DNA of 64,000 nt from Agapetus fuscipes (GCA_951799405.1 OX637343.1:5084001-5148000); one strand, 5' to 3'. Positions 1-9,532 are shown, counted from the first letter of the stretch. Numbers and translations are program-made. The notes: generated by a model from the letters alone, not told the origin.

Positions 1-228
1 GCAACATATACTTTCTTTTTAATATGCTGGTGTGAATTGAACCACCCTTATTAATGTATTAAGATTCATACATATTAACAATGTTTTGTTCAGAGCTTAT
101 TGAAGTCGGACTTGTAAAGGCGTATGCATATATTGTTATATCGAAATCACACATCCATACATTTATTACATATACACACTCGCAATACATCTGCAATCCA
201 AGTTGCACGAATGCATTTTTGATAAAAG
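1..228. other. AT-rich sequence, no feature recognised
   Basis: No convincing gene or repeat boundary. A short stretch near 190-215 resembles a decayed reverse-strand end of family A. Confidence 0.5.
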
Positions 229-305
229 TTTCCTTGACTTATAGGCTGATATGAAGCTGATCACCCATACTGCAAAAAATGGTTCACTTTGCCTTCGGAG
301 CGACA
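229..305 (+). repeat. Family A, 5' fragment
   Basis: Carries the family A 5' end (CCTTGACTTATAGG) and the following segment with ATGGTTCACTTTGCC, then diverges abruptly. Confidence 0.7.
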
Positions 306-337
306 CTGCCAAAAAAATAAACTAAGCGTCACGTGAA

Positions 338-425
338 ACAAGTCCTGTAATTTTTCCCTGAAACCGGGGTGGCATTCGCTAAAGTGAACCAAGTTTTAAC
401 AGCATGGGGGTCAGCTTTATAACAA
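338..425 (-). repeat. Family A, 5' fragment, reverse strand
   Basis: Reverse complement of the first third of family A (the CCCTGAAACCGGGG and AAAGTGAACCA blocks). It faces the forward fragment just upstream, so the pair could fold as a hairpin. Confidence 0.65.
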
Positions 426-476
426 ACTATTAAACATGGAAAGTGTCGAAGGAGTGTAGAAATTTATATGACAATT

Positions 477-718
477 CATTGACTGATAGGTTGGTTTGAG
501 GCTGACTACTGATACTGTAAAAAATGGTTCACTTTGCCAATGTCACCTCTGTTTCAGCGAAGGTCGGCAAGAGTTGCAGGTCTTATGTTAATTTAAAATA
601 TTGCTTTTATGTTGTAAGTTCACATGTTGCATGTACAAGCGCGCACTTACACGTGTCTGCTTGTGAGAATGCATTTAATGTCAATATATCTTTGCAACTT
701 AGATTATAGATAATAGAT
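477..718 (+). repeat. Family A, near full-length copy
   Basis: Runs from TTGACTGATAGG to AACTTAGATTATAG. The small open frame inside it recurs in other copies because the repeat recurs, so it is not evidence of a gene. Confidence 0.85.
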
Positions 719-859
719 ATAAACCTGACCTCTAGGTTCAATTCGATTATAATTTTACAAGGGACTATAAAAATCATTGAGGAGACGATTCCTTTTGTGT
801 CTCCATCAAGCTATTCGATGATCGTACTCTCACAGCCAACCTACACCACCTCGAGTAGG

Positions 860-1238
860 TACAGAAGAAATGACGGAATGTTCATTGTTCAGCCTCTTTG
901 GCGTGTCTGCTCTGATGAACTGTCCTCACGTATACGTCCTCCAGACAGCAGACAACAGACTGAGGAAGTGCCAAAGAGCCATTCAAAGGAGGATGCTGGG
1001 AATCAGCCTCAGAGACAGGGTTCCAAACCAGGAGATCCGTAGATGCACTGGTGTCACTGATGTCATACAGCGAGTGGCCTGCTTAAAGCGGCGCTGGGTT
1101 GGTCACGTCGCAAGGCAGTACAATGGAAGGTGGCCGAAAAGGAACGTTCAGTGGAGGCCCAGGATGTCCAAGCGGGGAATGGGGAGACCTCAACTGAGGT
1201 GGCTGGACGACATCAAGGGAACTGCAGGCAGAGGATGA
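860..1238 (+). pseudogene. LINE reverse-transcriptase polyprotein, C-terminal remnant
   Basis: The frame from about 870 encodes a C-terminal region of a kind known from insect non-LTR retrotransposon ORF2 proteins. Visible blocks are LRKCQRAIQRRMLGISLRD, RRWVGHVAR with a following RWP, and GRPQLRWLDDI. The catalytic reverse-transcriptase domain is missing on the 5' side, and the frame stops just after the last conserved block. It is a dead 5'-truncated copy, and its closest clade cannot be fixed from this piece alone. It would not be a host gene. Confidence 0.75.
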
Positions 1239-1608
1239 CTGAACACAGCAGTGAATATACACTTTTAAGTAAGTTGTAGGCAATCTTCTCACGGGACACA
1301 CTTAAGTGTCCATATATATATTAAAACACTATTCGATAGTTAAATGATCGTCCCTTTGTTATTGAAGACATAAAACGTAATGTGTGAATAATTCCTTAAA
1401 ATAAGGCTTTGGCTTATCATCATTAATTCCTTGTACATCAGCGATTTGTTACAGACATCGATCAATATAAAAGACATAGATGTCTAACGTCTGTTTTTCT
1501 CCATAGCAACAAACATACCATGAAACTTCTGTAATATAGGTAAACAACGTAACAATAAAACATAATTTAAGATGTTTTCCGGTAATCCGTAGACCGTATG
1601 ATGCGGCT
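1239..1608. other. No feature recognised
   Basis: AT-rich spacer without a long frame, repeat boundary or RNA gene that I can support. Confidence 0.45.
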
Positions 1609-1877
1609 GACATACCAACTGTAAAAATATACTGTAAAATGTACCCATACTGTAAAAAATGGTTCACTTTGCCAATGTCACCCCTGTTTCAGCGAAGGAC
1701 GGCAAGAGTTTGCAGGGCTTATGTTCATTTGAGATTGGGTTTTTATATTGTAGGTCCACATGCGGCATGTGTTAGCGCGAAATTATACATGCCTGCTTGT
1801 GGGAATGCATTTAATATAAATCTTAAATGATAAATATCTTTGCAGCTTAGATAAGATTAAATTAGATTAGATTAGAT
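1609..1877 (+). repeat. Family A copy
   Basis: Nearly complete, with a short duplication of the CTGTAAAA block at its 5' side and a clear (GATTA)n tail at 1850-1877. Confidence 0.85.
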
Positions 1878-2435
1878 CTGCAGATTGTTTGAAATTAGAT
1901 TTTTCTCGTCCGGCAAACTACACAGATCTACGTAACCTGAGCAACCAATCACAAAATATTATTCAGTCTTTACCCTAGCAGCCCGACCGCGTGACGTCAT
2001 ACCATTTTGCGTTTTAAATTTGTTCCGAGCCAATGGTTCACTTTGTGGATTTTGCTTCTTAGATTTCTAATAATAGATAATGCAAGTTGGCGATGTCTTT
2101 ATTTGTTGAAATAAATAGGTGTCAAGTGTCTACAGGGTGTTCATTGGAAAATGTATGCATTCAACTAAGCAAGATGCATTTCAAAACGACTGGATAAAGC
2201 ATTCTATATGAAAAGGATCCAGACAGATGTAAAGACAGACAGATCGAAAATATTGCAACCTAATCATCCATACAGACTAATATTTAACATTCAGCAGTCT
2301 TGCGTGATGGCATTCTAAAGTAAATGCTATGTTATCGCTCCGATTCCAAATGTTTTTCCAGCTGGGCGATTCACTAAATACGAATGCATGACATTCAAAC
2401 GCGTTAGATATCTGTGAAGAGTGATATCTAAAATC
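1878..2435. other. No feature recognised
   Basis: No gene or known repeat recognised. An isolated ATGGTTCACTTTG block near 2034 may be a family A relic. Confidence 0.4.
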
Positions 2436-2673
2436 ATTGTATGCGGCTGACCACCCATGCTGTAGAAAATGGTTCACTTTGCCAATGTCACCCCTGTTTC
2501 AGGGAAGGTTGGCAGGAGTTGCAGGGTGTGTGTTCATTTGAGATTCGGGTTTTTATATTGTAGGTCCACATGCGGCATGTTTAAACGCGAACTTGTACGT
2601 GTCTGGTTGTGAAAATGCATATAATGTGGATCTTGAATGTTACATATATTTGCAACTTAGATTAGATTAGATT
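2436..2673 (+). repeat. Family A copy
   Basis: Starts within the GCGGCTGACCACCC block and ends in AACTTAGATTAGATTAGATT. Confidence 0.85.
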
Positions 2674-3366
2674 GACTTATAATATCTGTGCACTTGAAAT
2701 TATTTTAACGAAATTAGACAATATATATCTGTTTCAACCTACTTACGAAAATGGTCATTGGTAATAAGGAGAACAAAGAGCTTCACAGTTGCATTTCCAA
2801 GTGTACAGAAAAACTCAGGGGGATGTAAAAATGTTTCTAGAAAGGTGGTAGAATTGTCGCATTGTGTGTACTATGCCCGGAGTAGTCCCAACAAAGACGC
2901 ATGTGGTATAAATGTTGTGATCGATAAAATTGACAAATTTTAAAGAAAAAAGGCATTATTTTAAAACATTATGGCATTGTTGTAATTGGGTGTCCACACA
3001 TAAAATGGAGAAAGCAAGAAAACATGAAATTTGACACGTAAAAACATGTTTTGTATGACTACACAACTGCGACGTTTGACAGGACTGAGACAAAAGTAGC
3101 AGATATATGTATCAATGCAGTAAATTAGTTTCTGCTCCTCTCAATGTATTTTATTACACAATGTCTAAATTGTCATGCGTGCATGAACGTATAGGCGGCA
3201 ATTTCAGTGCACCTATCTAGTTCTGCGATCACGTCGATGCAACTTAGATTTTCTCAGATTGTCAGCAATCACACACCATTTCTAAAGTGGGTTTTTCCAG
3301 TTTTCTAATGATCAGGTTATGGGAAGCGATAATAATTATTCAATCATTTGATATACAAAGGTATCT
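2674..3366. other. No feature recognised
   Basis: AT-rich. Short open frames have no recognisable domain. Confidence 0.4.
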
Positions 3367-3530
3367 GTAATCTAAGTTGCAAAGATACATAAATATTTAA
3401 AATTCGTATTAAATGCATGCCCACACGCAGACACGTATAAGTTTGCGCTTACAAATGCTGCATGTGTATTCGCATATTACAATTCAAACCTCAAATGAAT
3501 GTAAACTCTACAACATTTGCCGACGTTCTC
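3367..3530 (-). repeat. Family A copy, reverse strand, 5'-truncated
   Basis: Begins with the reverse tail (TAATCTAAGTTGCAAAG) and stops near the GCCGAC block, where a forward A fragment follows. Confidence 0.75.
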
Positions 3531-3533
3531 AGA

Positions 3534-3630
3534 GTATGAGGCTGACCCCCAATGCTGTAAAAACATGGTTTACCTTTGCCGATGCCACCCCGGTTTCAGG
3601 GAAAGGCGTAAGGAGTTGGAGAGTTCTTTT
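3534..3630 (+). repeat. Family A2, 5' fragment
   Basis: Variant A2 head (ATGCCACCCCGGTTTCAGGG), directly adjoining the reverse-strand copy on its left. Confidence 0.65.
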
Positions 3631-3635
3631 TTTTA

Positions 3636-3895
3636 AATAGATTTGAGAAGAGGAATGCAATTCATCAACTTATTCTACCTGGCCAGAAACAGGTTTTAAT
3701 ATCACCAAGTAACAATTTATTATTCTTCATTTTAATGAATTGTTTATTAATAATTACCCATTGGCATCTGTTGAACCAGGGTCAAAGCTATGGTCAAATA
3801 ACCCAGGCGGGGATCGAACCAACGTTATTCTATTCCAAATACACTAGAAAGATCAGCCCACTTGGACCCCTCGGCCATAACACCGACGTGAGGTT
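3636..3895 (-). repeat. SINE D (tRNA-derived)
   Basis: Reverse strand shows a Ser/Leu-tRNA-like head (ATGGCCGAGGGG, then GGTTCGATCCC as B box) and the family body with TGTTGAACCAGGGTC and CTGGCCAGAAACAGG on the plus strand. Other copies are near 9.96, 23.1, 41.3 and 62.6-63.2 kb. Confidence 0.7.
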
Positions 3896-3929
3896 TGGTT
3901 TATTTTCGTAAGTAGGTAGGTATATACAC

Positions 3930-4263
3930 ACTCAGTATGTGTAAGCATGAACTTACACGTGTCTGCTTGTGTGAATGCATGTAATATAAACATTACACGT
4001 AATTATATCACCACCTTAAAGGTAAAACTGAATAAGTGCTGATTCACTGATTTGAGAAGTCGTGGATATATTTATTTATTGTGAGTAACTCCCCACAGTA
4101 AGTGAACTAATAAGGAAGTGCTCATAAAAAACTACATCAGTGTTTTCTCTCGTAGAAAATAGGGAAAAAGCTGGATTTATCTGAGAAACCCACGCTAGCT
4201 CATTATGTCACATATTTAGTTTTACCTTTAAGGTATCGATATCGTTGCAACTTAGATTATAGA
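3930..4263 (+). repeat. Family A 3' half, interrupted by MITE-1
   Basis: The A sequence from ATGTGTAAGC to ACATTACAC resumes after the MITE as GTTGCAACTTAGATTATAG. Confidence 0.7.
4005..4242. mobile_element. MITE-1, best complete copy
   Basis: Non-coding element of about 238 bp with imperfect terminal inverted repeats (CCTTAAAGGTAAAACT at the left, AGTTTTACCTTTAAGG at the right, each bordered by ATATC-type sequence). Internal blocks TGCTGATTCACTGATTTGAG and AGTAAGTGAACTAAT recur at 10.6, 26.3 and 43.8 kb. No transposase is visible, so mobilisation in trans is inferred. The target duplication is unclear. Confidence 0.75.
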
Positions 4264-4695
4264 TACCTACCTCGATGAGATTTTTATTATTGTAAAATCA
4301 ATGTGTAAAATATTACATTCGAGAATGTTCTCAATTATAAAAATATTAATAATTGTATAAAAAATGAGCTATCCGTACAATTCTATACAAATTTAAAATA
4401 TCCATTAAAATTTGAAAATTAAAAAAAAAAACTTATTTTTCAAGGCCGGTACAACTCTTTATTATAATTTCATCGGGCGAAGTGATTCAATCGACACATC
4501 TCATGTATCGGATTATAAGCCTTATATTAATAAAATTTAAATATCATTTTCGTCTGATTTTTTTGAGTCGAATGAATATTTTTTACTTTTCAAGCTCCTC
4601 GCCTGTCAATCCATCAACGTCCGCCATGTTGGATGTGACCTATAGGATGACCAAAATTTTTTATTTAAGTTATTTTTTAATTTAATATTTTACTT
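4264..4695. other. AT-rich, no feature recognised
   Basis: Nothing supportable beyond homopolymer-rich AT sequence. Confidence 0.45.
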
Positions 4696-4815
4696 ATATA
4701 AAGTGTAATTTCTTGCCGCGTTTTCCCTGTTTTGATCGAATGTGGTGAGTGTAACTAATTTACTTTTACAGATAAAGGGGCCAGCCTTACGACAACCACT
4801 TCAGTTTGATAAAGC
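4696..4815 (-). repeat. SINE B, 3' fragment
   Basis: Reverse complement of the SINE B 3' third, with GTGTAATTTCTTGCCGCG and the CAACCACTTCAGTT block. Confidence 0.65.
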
Positions 4816-4867
4816 GTCCAAAAATCAAAAATAAAACTTTAGATTGAACTATATAAAACAAACAAAC

Positions 4868-5120
4868 TAATCTAATCTAATCTAAGTTGCAAAGATATGT
4901 AACATTGATGATTCACATAAAATGCATTCTCACAAGCAGACACGTACAAGTTCGCGCTTACGCATGCCGCATGTGAACCTACAATATAGAAAGCAAGTCT
5001 CAAATGGGCATACGCCCTGCAACTCTTGCCGACCTTTCCTGAAACAGGGGTGACATTGGCAAAGTGAACCATTTTCTACAGCGTGAGTGGTCAGCCTCAT
5101 ACCAACCTATAAGTCAAGGA
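4868..5120 (-). repeat. Family A, full-length reverse copy
   Basis: Reverse tail (AATCTAATCTAATCTAAG) through to the reverse 5' end (CCAACCTATAAGTCAAGGAA). A good reference for both ends of the family. Confidence 0.88.
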
Positions 5121-5537
5121 ATTGTGGTTCATTAAAATGAATATTTAAAATTAAAAATCAATTCGGATAGGGGTCGTTGAAAAAAACTACAGACGAATAT
5201 ATTTTATTTTAAGAGAGAAACAAATTATAAACATTTCTGCATTTCTACATTGAAGCCGTGTCAAATGCTGAACTCTACGAAAAAATATTTTTATTCATAT
5301 TTGAAAAAATCATGGTCACCCTATCTCCAAAATGAGTGATTGAAATCATTTATTACTTGAATTGGTCCTTCCTATACGCTATACATAGCATCGGAATGGT
5401 ACCTCACATATAAAACACCCAAAAAACTCATGTAAATCATATCTAACTGCCGTTCTCTACTTTTTTATATTAACGAGATGCCCCCGTATGGAATTCCATA
5501 TTCAAAATTAAAATGAAAACCATTTCTGAATAAAACT
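5121..5537. other. AT-rich, leads into motif array
   Basis: No gene recognised. A GGTACC palindrome near 5398 may be a decayed outlying unit of the array that follows. Confidence 0.4.
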
Positions 5538-6150
5538 GGTACTTTTATATAATTGTTCTTCAATTTCATATAAGAGTACCAACAAGTTTCTTTGCACCAT
5601 TAATACTAATATAACAAATAGCGGCCTGTAAATGGTACTTATATTACGAATCCCTAACAGATAGCTATGAAAATACCATTTAAAAAGAATCGGCTATTTA
5701 TTGTGTTTTAGAAGGAATAATATGATTAATTTGAACCTTATACGGCTATTGATTGGTACTTTTAAAGGTTTTTCTTATCATAATAATGAGAAATACCTAA
5801 TACAACATGTACAAGAAAAAATAACAAGGATTTTATAAACCTCACCAACGTTAATTGGTACTTTAAAAAAAATTCTATTGTAAATCATTACCAAGTACCA
5901 TTTTAGAGAAAAAGTAAGTTTTTTTACAGATTGTATAGAAGAAAATTAATTAGTTACATCATTTTAACAGCGATTCATTGGTACTTTAAAAAATTTAACA
6001 TTCCATAAAAGGAAGAAGTACCATTTAAGTGCATTTGAAATTTTTACTCAAATCCTTCAAAATGATTTTTTTTAAATCCTCTTTTAACCAATAGTAGTTC
6101 ATTGGTACTTTTAAATATTTTTCGTCAACAATAAATACGAAATACCATTT
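5538..6150. repeat. Degenerate array of GGTACT...TACC hairpin motifs
   Basis: GGTACT occurs at about 5538, 5634, 5755, 5857, 5980 and 6104 (spacing roughly 96-124). Each is followed 36-38 bases later by a complementary TACC block at about 5575, 5672, 5791, 5893, 6017 and 6142. Sequence between the motifs is poorly conserved. This looks like an old tandem repeat in which the inverted motif pair is the best-kept part. No known satellite is recognised. Confidence 0.6.
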
Positions 6151-6303
6151 GACGTCCTCCTTGGCTTCTAGGTTGGTATGAGGCTGACCATCCATACTGT
6201 AAAAAATGGTCCACTTTTCCAAAGTCACCCCTGTTTCAGGAAAGCTCGGCAAGAGTTGCAGGGCTTATGTTCATTTGAGATTGGGTTTTTTATATTGTAG
6301 GTC

Positions 6304-6916
6304 AATAGATACAGTATACAAAGAAAGTGTGAAAGGAAAAAGAGGGAAGGGACGACCGAGAAAAGTATGGAGTTTTTTTTTTTTTTTTAAGGAATCCTGT
6401 GCGGGAGGCTCCCCAATTCTTGAGAGTCTTGGGGGTCTATGTCACCCTGGAAGGGTGCCGCAGAGGTGTTGCTTGAGTTCTTGGTTCTGTCGTGAGGCGC
6501 TGCAAGGAAGTGGTGATTGATGTTGGTTTTGAATAAAACCGGATTAAATTGGGAAGGGAACACAGATACTGGTAGACCATTCCATAAACGGGCAGTTTGG
6601 CAAAGGAATGAGTCATGAAAACGCCAAGTTCTCATAGTTTTGAGATCGACTGCAAAGGGATGAATGAGAGTCGTACTACGAGTTTCCCTTTCTGAAATGA
6701 GAGGGGGAGGGATTAATGAATGGAGTGATCAGATTGTGGAGATTGTGAAAGAACGGGATATACAAAGTGAGCGTAAAAGAAGAAAATGCATGAAAAAGGT
6801 GATGGATATGAAAGAATTGAAAGAGGTATGTCAGGATAGGAAAAAATGGAGGCAACTCTGCAGAGGCTCTGGCCACCCCTAGCGGAAAGGCGGCTGAGTT
6901 ACAGTTACAGTTACAG
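6304..6916 (+). pseudogene. LINE E, 3' fragment, itself interrupted
   Basis: 5'-truncated end of a non-LTR element. The left part encodes KGKRGKGRPRK and the right part encodes MKKVMDMKELKEVCQDRKKW followed by RGSGHP. It ends in an ACAGTTACAGTTACAG tail instead of poly-A, then family A resumes. A second LINE (6374-6719, reverse) splits it. Known family feature: a GRPRKxW block near the ORF2 C-terminus occurs in several insect LINE lineages; I do not assign a clade. Confidence 0.8.
6374..6719 (-). pseudogene. LINE-K, 3' end with ORF C-terminus and poly-A
   Basis: On the reverse strand a frame of about 110 codons (about 6712 to 6387) ends a LINE ORF, with the block SFLCQTARLWNGLP then SVFP, typical of C-termini in several insect non-LTR families. 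A poly-A tail (poly-T at about 6374-6388 on plus) closes it. The flanking 7 bp ATGGAGT is repeated at 6367-6373 and 6720-6726, a clean target duplication inside LINE E. Its last 90-odd bases are homologous to the tail of SINE C2 (13187-13275 and 46874-46961). Confidence 0.82.
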
Positions 6917-7035
6917 GTCCACATGCGGCATGTGTGAGCGCGAAATTACGCGTATCTGTTTGTGGGAATGCATTTAATATAAATCTCAAATTATACATAT
7001 TTTTGCAACCATGATTTAGATTTAGATTTGAGGTA

Positions 7036-7110
7036 TGAAACACAAACGCAAACGCAACTAGGCTACACAAATAGTGCAAGATCTTGCCGCGCTATCTCCG
7101 ACGGGTCTAT
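7036..7110 (-). repeat. SINE B, 3' end fragment
   Basis: Reverse SINE B end with AACGCAACTAGGCTACACA and the TTGCCGCG block. Shows the GTTGCGT-type tail. Confidence 0.6.
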
Positions 7111-7359
7111 TGAAAAATCGAATAAGAGAAAAAGTGGTATGATTTTTTTTATTATACTTTTTTAATCGACTTAATGTGTTTATATTTTTTTGGTATAGAA
7201 ATGCTTCGATTATACATAAATACATACATATTATTATATCAGATATGGGAAAGAACAATATGATGCGCCCACGCAGTTATTTGAACGTATAATCAATTGA
7301 TTTTAAAATGATTAATTATCCAAAAAAAAATGTTTATTTATTATTAACGAGTTATACCT

Positions 7360-7617
7360 ATCTCTAATCTGAGGTTGCGAAGATTTGCATTTAAGATTCA
7401 CATTAAATGCATTCCCCAAAGCAGACACGTGTAAGTTCAAGCGCTTATTTATTTATTCATTCTTTAACGGCACATTGTGCCTTTTACATGTATACAAAAA
7501 TAGAAATAAAAATACAATACAGACATTATACATGCTGCATGTGTACTCACAAGATTAAAATAAAACAAACCTCAAATGAACATACACCCAGCTTTTTTGT
7601 CGAACTTCCCTGAAATC
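7360..7617 (-). repeat. Family A, reverse, with internal insertion
   Basis: A blocks from CTAATCTGAGGTTGC to TTCCCTGAA, split near 7444-7528. It joins another reverse A copy directly at 7618. Confidence 0.75.
7444..7528 (-). mobile_element. Short 3' end of a retroelement with (AAATA)-type tail
   Basis: About 85 bp inside an A copy, starting TTATTTATTTATTCATTC on plus. Read on minus it ends in an AATAAATAAATAA tail, as expected for a 5'-truncated LINE or SINE. Family not identified. Confidence 0.45.
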
Positions 7618-7793
7618 TAATCTAATCTAATCTAATCTAAGCTGCAAAGATATATATCATTTAAGATTTATATTAAATGCATTCCCACAAGCAGACATGT
7701 ATAATGAAAACAGGAATAAAATTGGCAAAATTAATATTTTTTTTACAGTATGGGTGGTCAGCCTCATAAACTAACCTATAACTATAAGTCAAC
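7618..7793 (-). repeat. Family A, reverse, internally deleted
   Basis: Tail (AATCTAATCTAATCTAATC) and both ends present. The middle, between GACATGTATAAT and the AACAGGA block, is missing. Confidence 0.75.
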
Positions 7794-7831
7794 GAACAAA
7801 AATGACAGTTTATATTTAATTACATACCACT

Positions 7832-8118
7832 TTTTCAGGAACGGTTGGCATGAGTTGCATTGCAGGGCTTATGTTTATTTGAGATTGGGTTTTATGCTGT
7901 AAAAAAAAAATGGTTCACTTTGCCAATGTCACCCCTGTTTCAGGGAAGGACGGCAAGAGTTGCAGGGCTTATGTTCATTTGAGATGGGTTTTTATATTGT
8001 AGGCCCACATGCGGCATGTGTTAGCGCGAAATTATACATGTCTGCTTGTGGGAATGCATTTAATATAAATCTTAAATGATATTTATATATCTTTGCAGAT
8101 TAGATTAGATTAGATTAG
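7832..8118 (+). repeat. Family A, partial then near-complete copy
   Basis: A middle fragment (about 7832-7893) is followed by a copy from TGCTGTAAAA to a (GATTA)n tail. Confidence 0.8.
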
Positions 8119-8237
8119 TACACATGCAGCATTTGTAAGCGTGAACTTACACGTGGCTGTTTGTGGGCATGCATTTTATATTACAATTTTTAAATGTTAG
8201 TACCTACATATTATATCTAAGCTGCAACTTAGATTAC
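8119..8237 (+). repeat. Family A, 3' half
   Basis: Starts in ACACATGCAGCATTTGTAAG and ends AACTTAGATTAC. Fused to the tail of the preceding A copy. Confidence 0.7.
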
Positions 8238-8503
8238 AAATTTCAGACCTGCTAACTCTAGCTAAACTAGTTTGATGGGAGTAATTTGAAAAAGTTGTTT
8301 TTGTTCGATTTGGAAGAGAATTTTAATTATTTTTTAATGAAATATTAGGTTTGCTTTTATATTGTACACAAAACGGATGTTATTAAAAAGTTAAAACGTG
8401 TATTTAAAAAAAAAAAAACAGTTTTATCAAAATGAGGTCGTTTTTGAAAATGTAACTTTTTTCTCGACGAGCAAAAGCAACCAATAACAAAACATTTGTA
8501 GTT

Positions 8504-8695
8504 GTAAGACCAGTCTATTGACAATAGCTCAGTTGGAAGCGTGCTTGCATTCCATGCCGAGAGCTCGGGTTCGAATCCCAACGAGGGTGTCAGAAATGAT
8601 GGCCCGTTCCGGTGTTTATTTCAAACCCAGAATAAAAGATCGGCAAGGTTTACTCAGTCTTCACAAGAGAGCCCCCTCGGAAGCTACCTTTAAGG
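8504..8695 (+). repeat. SINE B, 3'-truncated
   Basis: tRNA-like head with ATAGCTCAGTTGG (A box) and GGGTTCGAATCCC (B box), then the TTTACTCAGTCTTCACAAGA block. It is cut off where a family A copy begins. Confidence 0.82.
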
Positions 8696-8698
8696 TGG

Positions 8699-9204
8699 TT
8701 CCTTGACTTATATGTTGGTGTGAGGCTGACCACCCATACTGTAAAAAAATGGTTCACTTTGCCAATCGCTCCCCCAGTTCTTGTTTATCGTATACGCCAA
8801 TCTTGTCAAATATGACTTTGTCATGCAGTTGTCTTATGAATCAAATTCTACACAATTTGAGCTAAGAAAACGCATAAAACTCGATAATGTGAGAGTTCTT
8901 TTAAATATTTTTTAAATAAATTTCTTGTTTTTCATAAGACACATTGGTCCAGTACCTACACATGCAAACATTGCTAATGTAAAATTTTCTCAATGGCGTA
9001 TACGATAAACAAGAACGAAGGCAGCGCAATGTCGCCCTTGTTTCAGAGAAGGTCGGTAAGAGTTGCAGGGCTTGTGTGCATATGAGATTGGGTTTTATAT
9101 TGTAGGTTCACATGCGGCATGTTTAAACATGTCTGCTTGTGGGAATGCATTTAATGTAAATCTTAAATGCAATATATCTTTGCAACTTAGATTATAGATT
9201 ATAG
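8699..9204 (+). repeat. Family A, interrupted by MITE-4
   Basis: The 5' part ends at TTTGCCAAT (8766) and continues at CAATGTCGCCC (9027), so the inserted element and its CAAT duplication are exactly delimited. Confidence 0.88.
8767..9026. mobile_element. MITE-4, 260 bp, 4 bp target duplication
   Basis: Terminal inverted repeats of about 32 bp share GTTCTTGTTTATCGTATACG near both ends; outermost bases are CGCT. CAAT is duplicated at 8763-8766 and 9027-9030. The interior is AT-rich and non-coding. Superfamily not assigned. Confidence 0.85.
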
Positions 9205-9532
9205 TGGCGATATGAAAATATAGATGGGCAAATATTACAAAAGAATCGGTCATTGATTCTCTACGATGTAAACAGTGTCGCGGCGCGGCGGGTTGGTGTA
9301 ACACCTACTCCTGCATGGATGTGATTGTTTTATGTTGGTTTTTATTGTCTCCTATCGTCTGAGGAATGCTTATAATGAGTAAGGCTGGTTGTTCGCAGCG
9401 ATGCGCAATCATACTAAATATTAAAATTATTATGTGACTACAATAATGACGGATTTACACTTGTAAAAGTCCCGAGTAGGATTCCGCAGTCCAAGATTGT
9501 TACATTATAAATATGATTTTTTAGGGCCTGTT
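9205..9532. other. No feature recognised
   Basis: Contains a GC-rich GTCGCGGCGCGGCGGG stretch near 9274 but no supportable gene. Confidence 0.4.

Larger units (their letters stand above)
6166..7040 (+). repeat. Family A, interrupted by LINE E
   Basis: A runs to TTGTAGGTC near 6303 and resumes at GTCCACATGCGGCATGTG near 6917. Tail is (ATTTAG)n near 7015-7040. Confidence 0.85.

Noticed and set aside
524..709. Family of similar small proteins beginning MVHFANVTPVSGK-like at many loci
   Set aside because: Every instance coincides with family A, on either strand and with frame breaks, so the peptides are by-products of a non-coding repeat.
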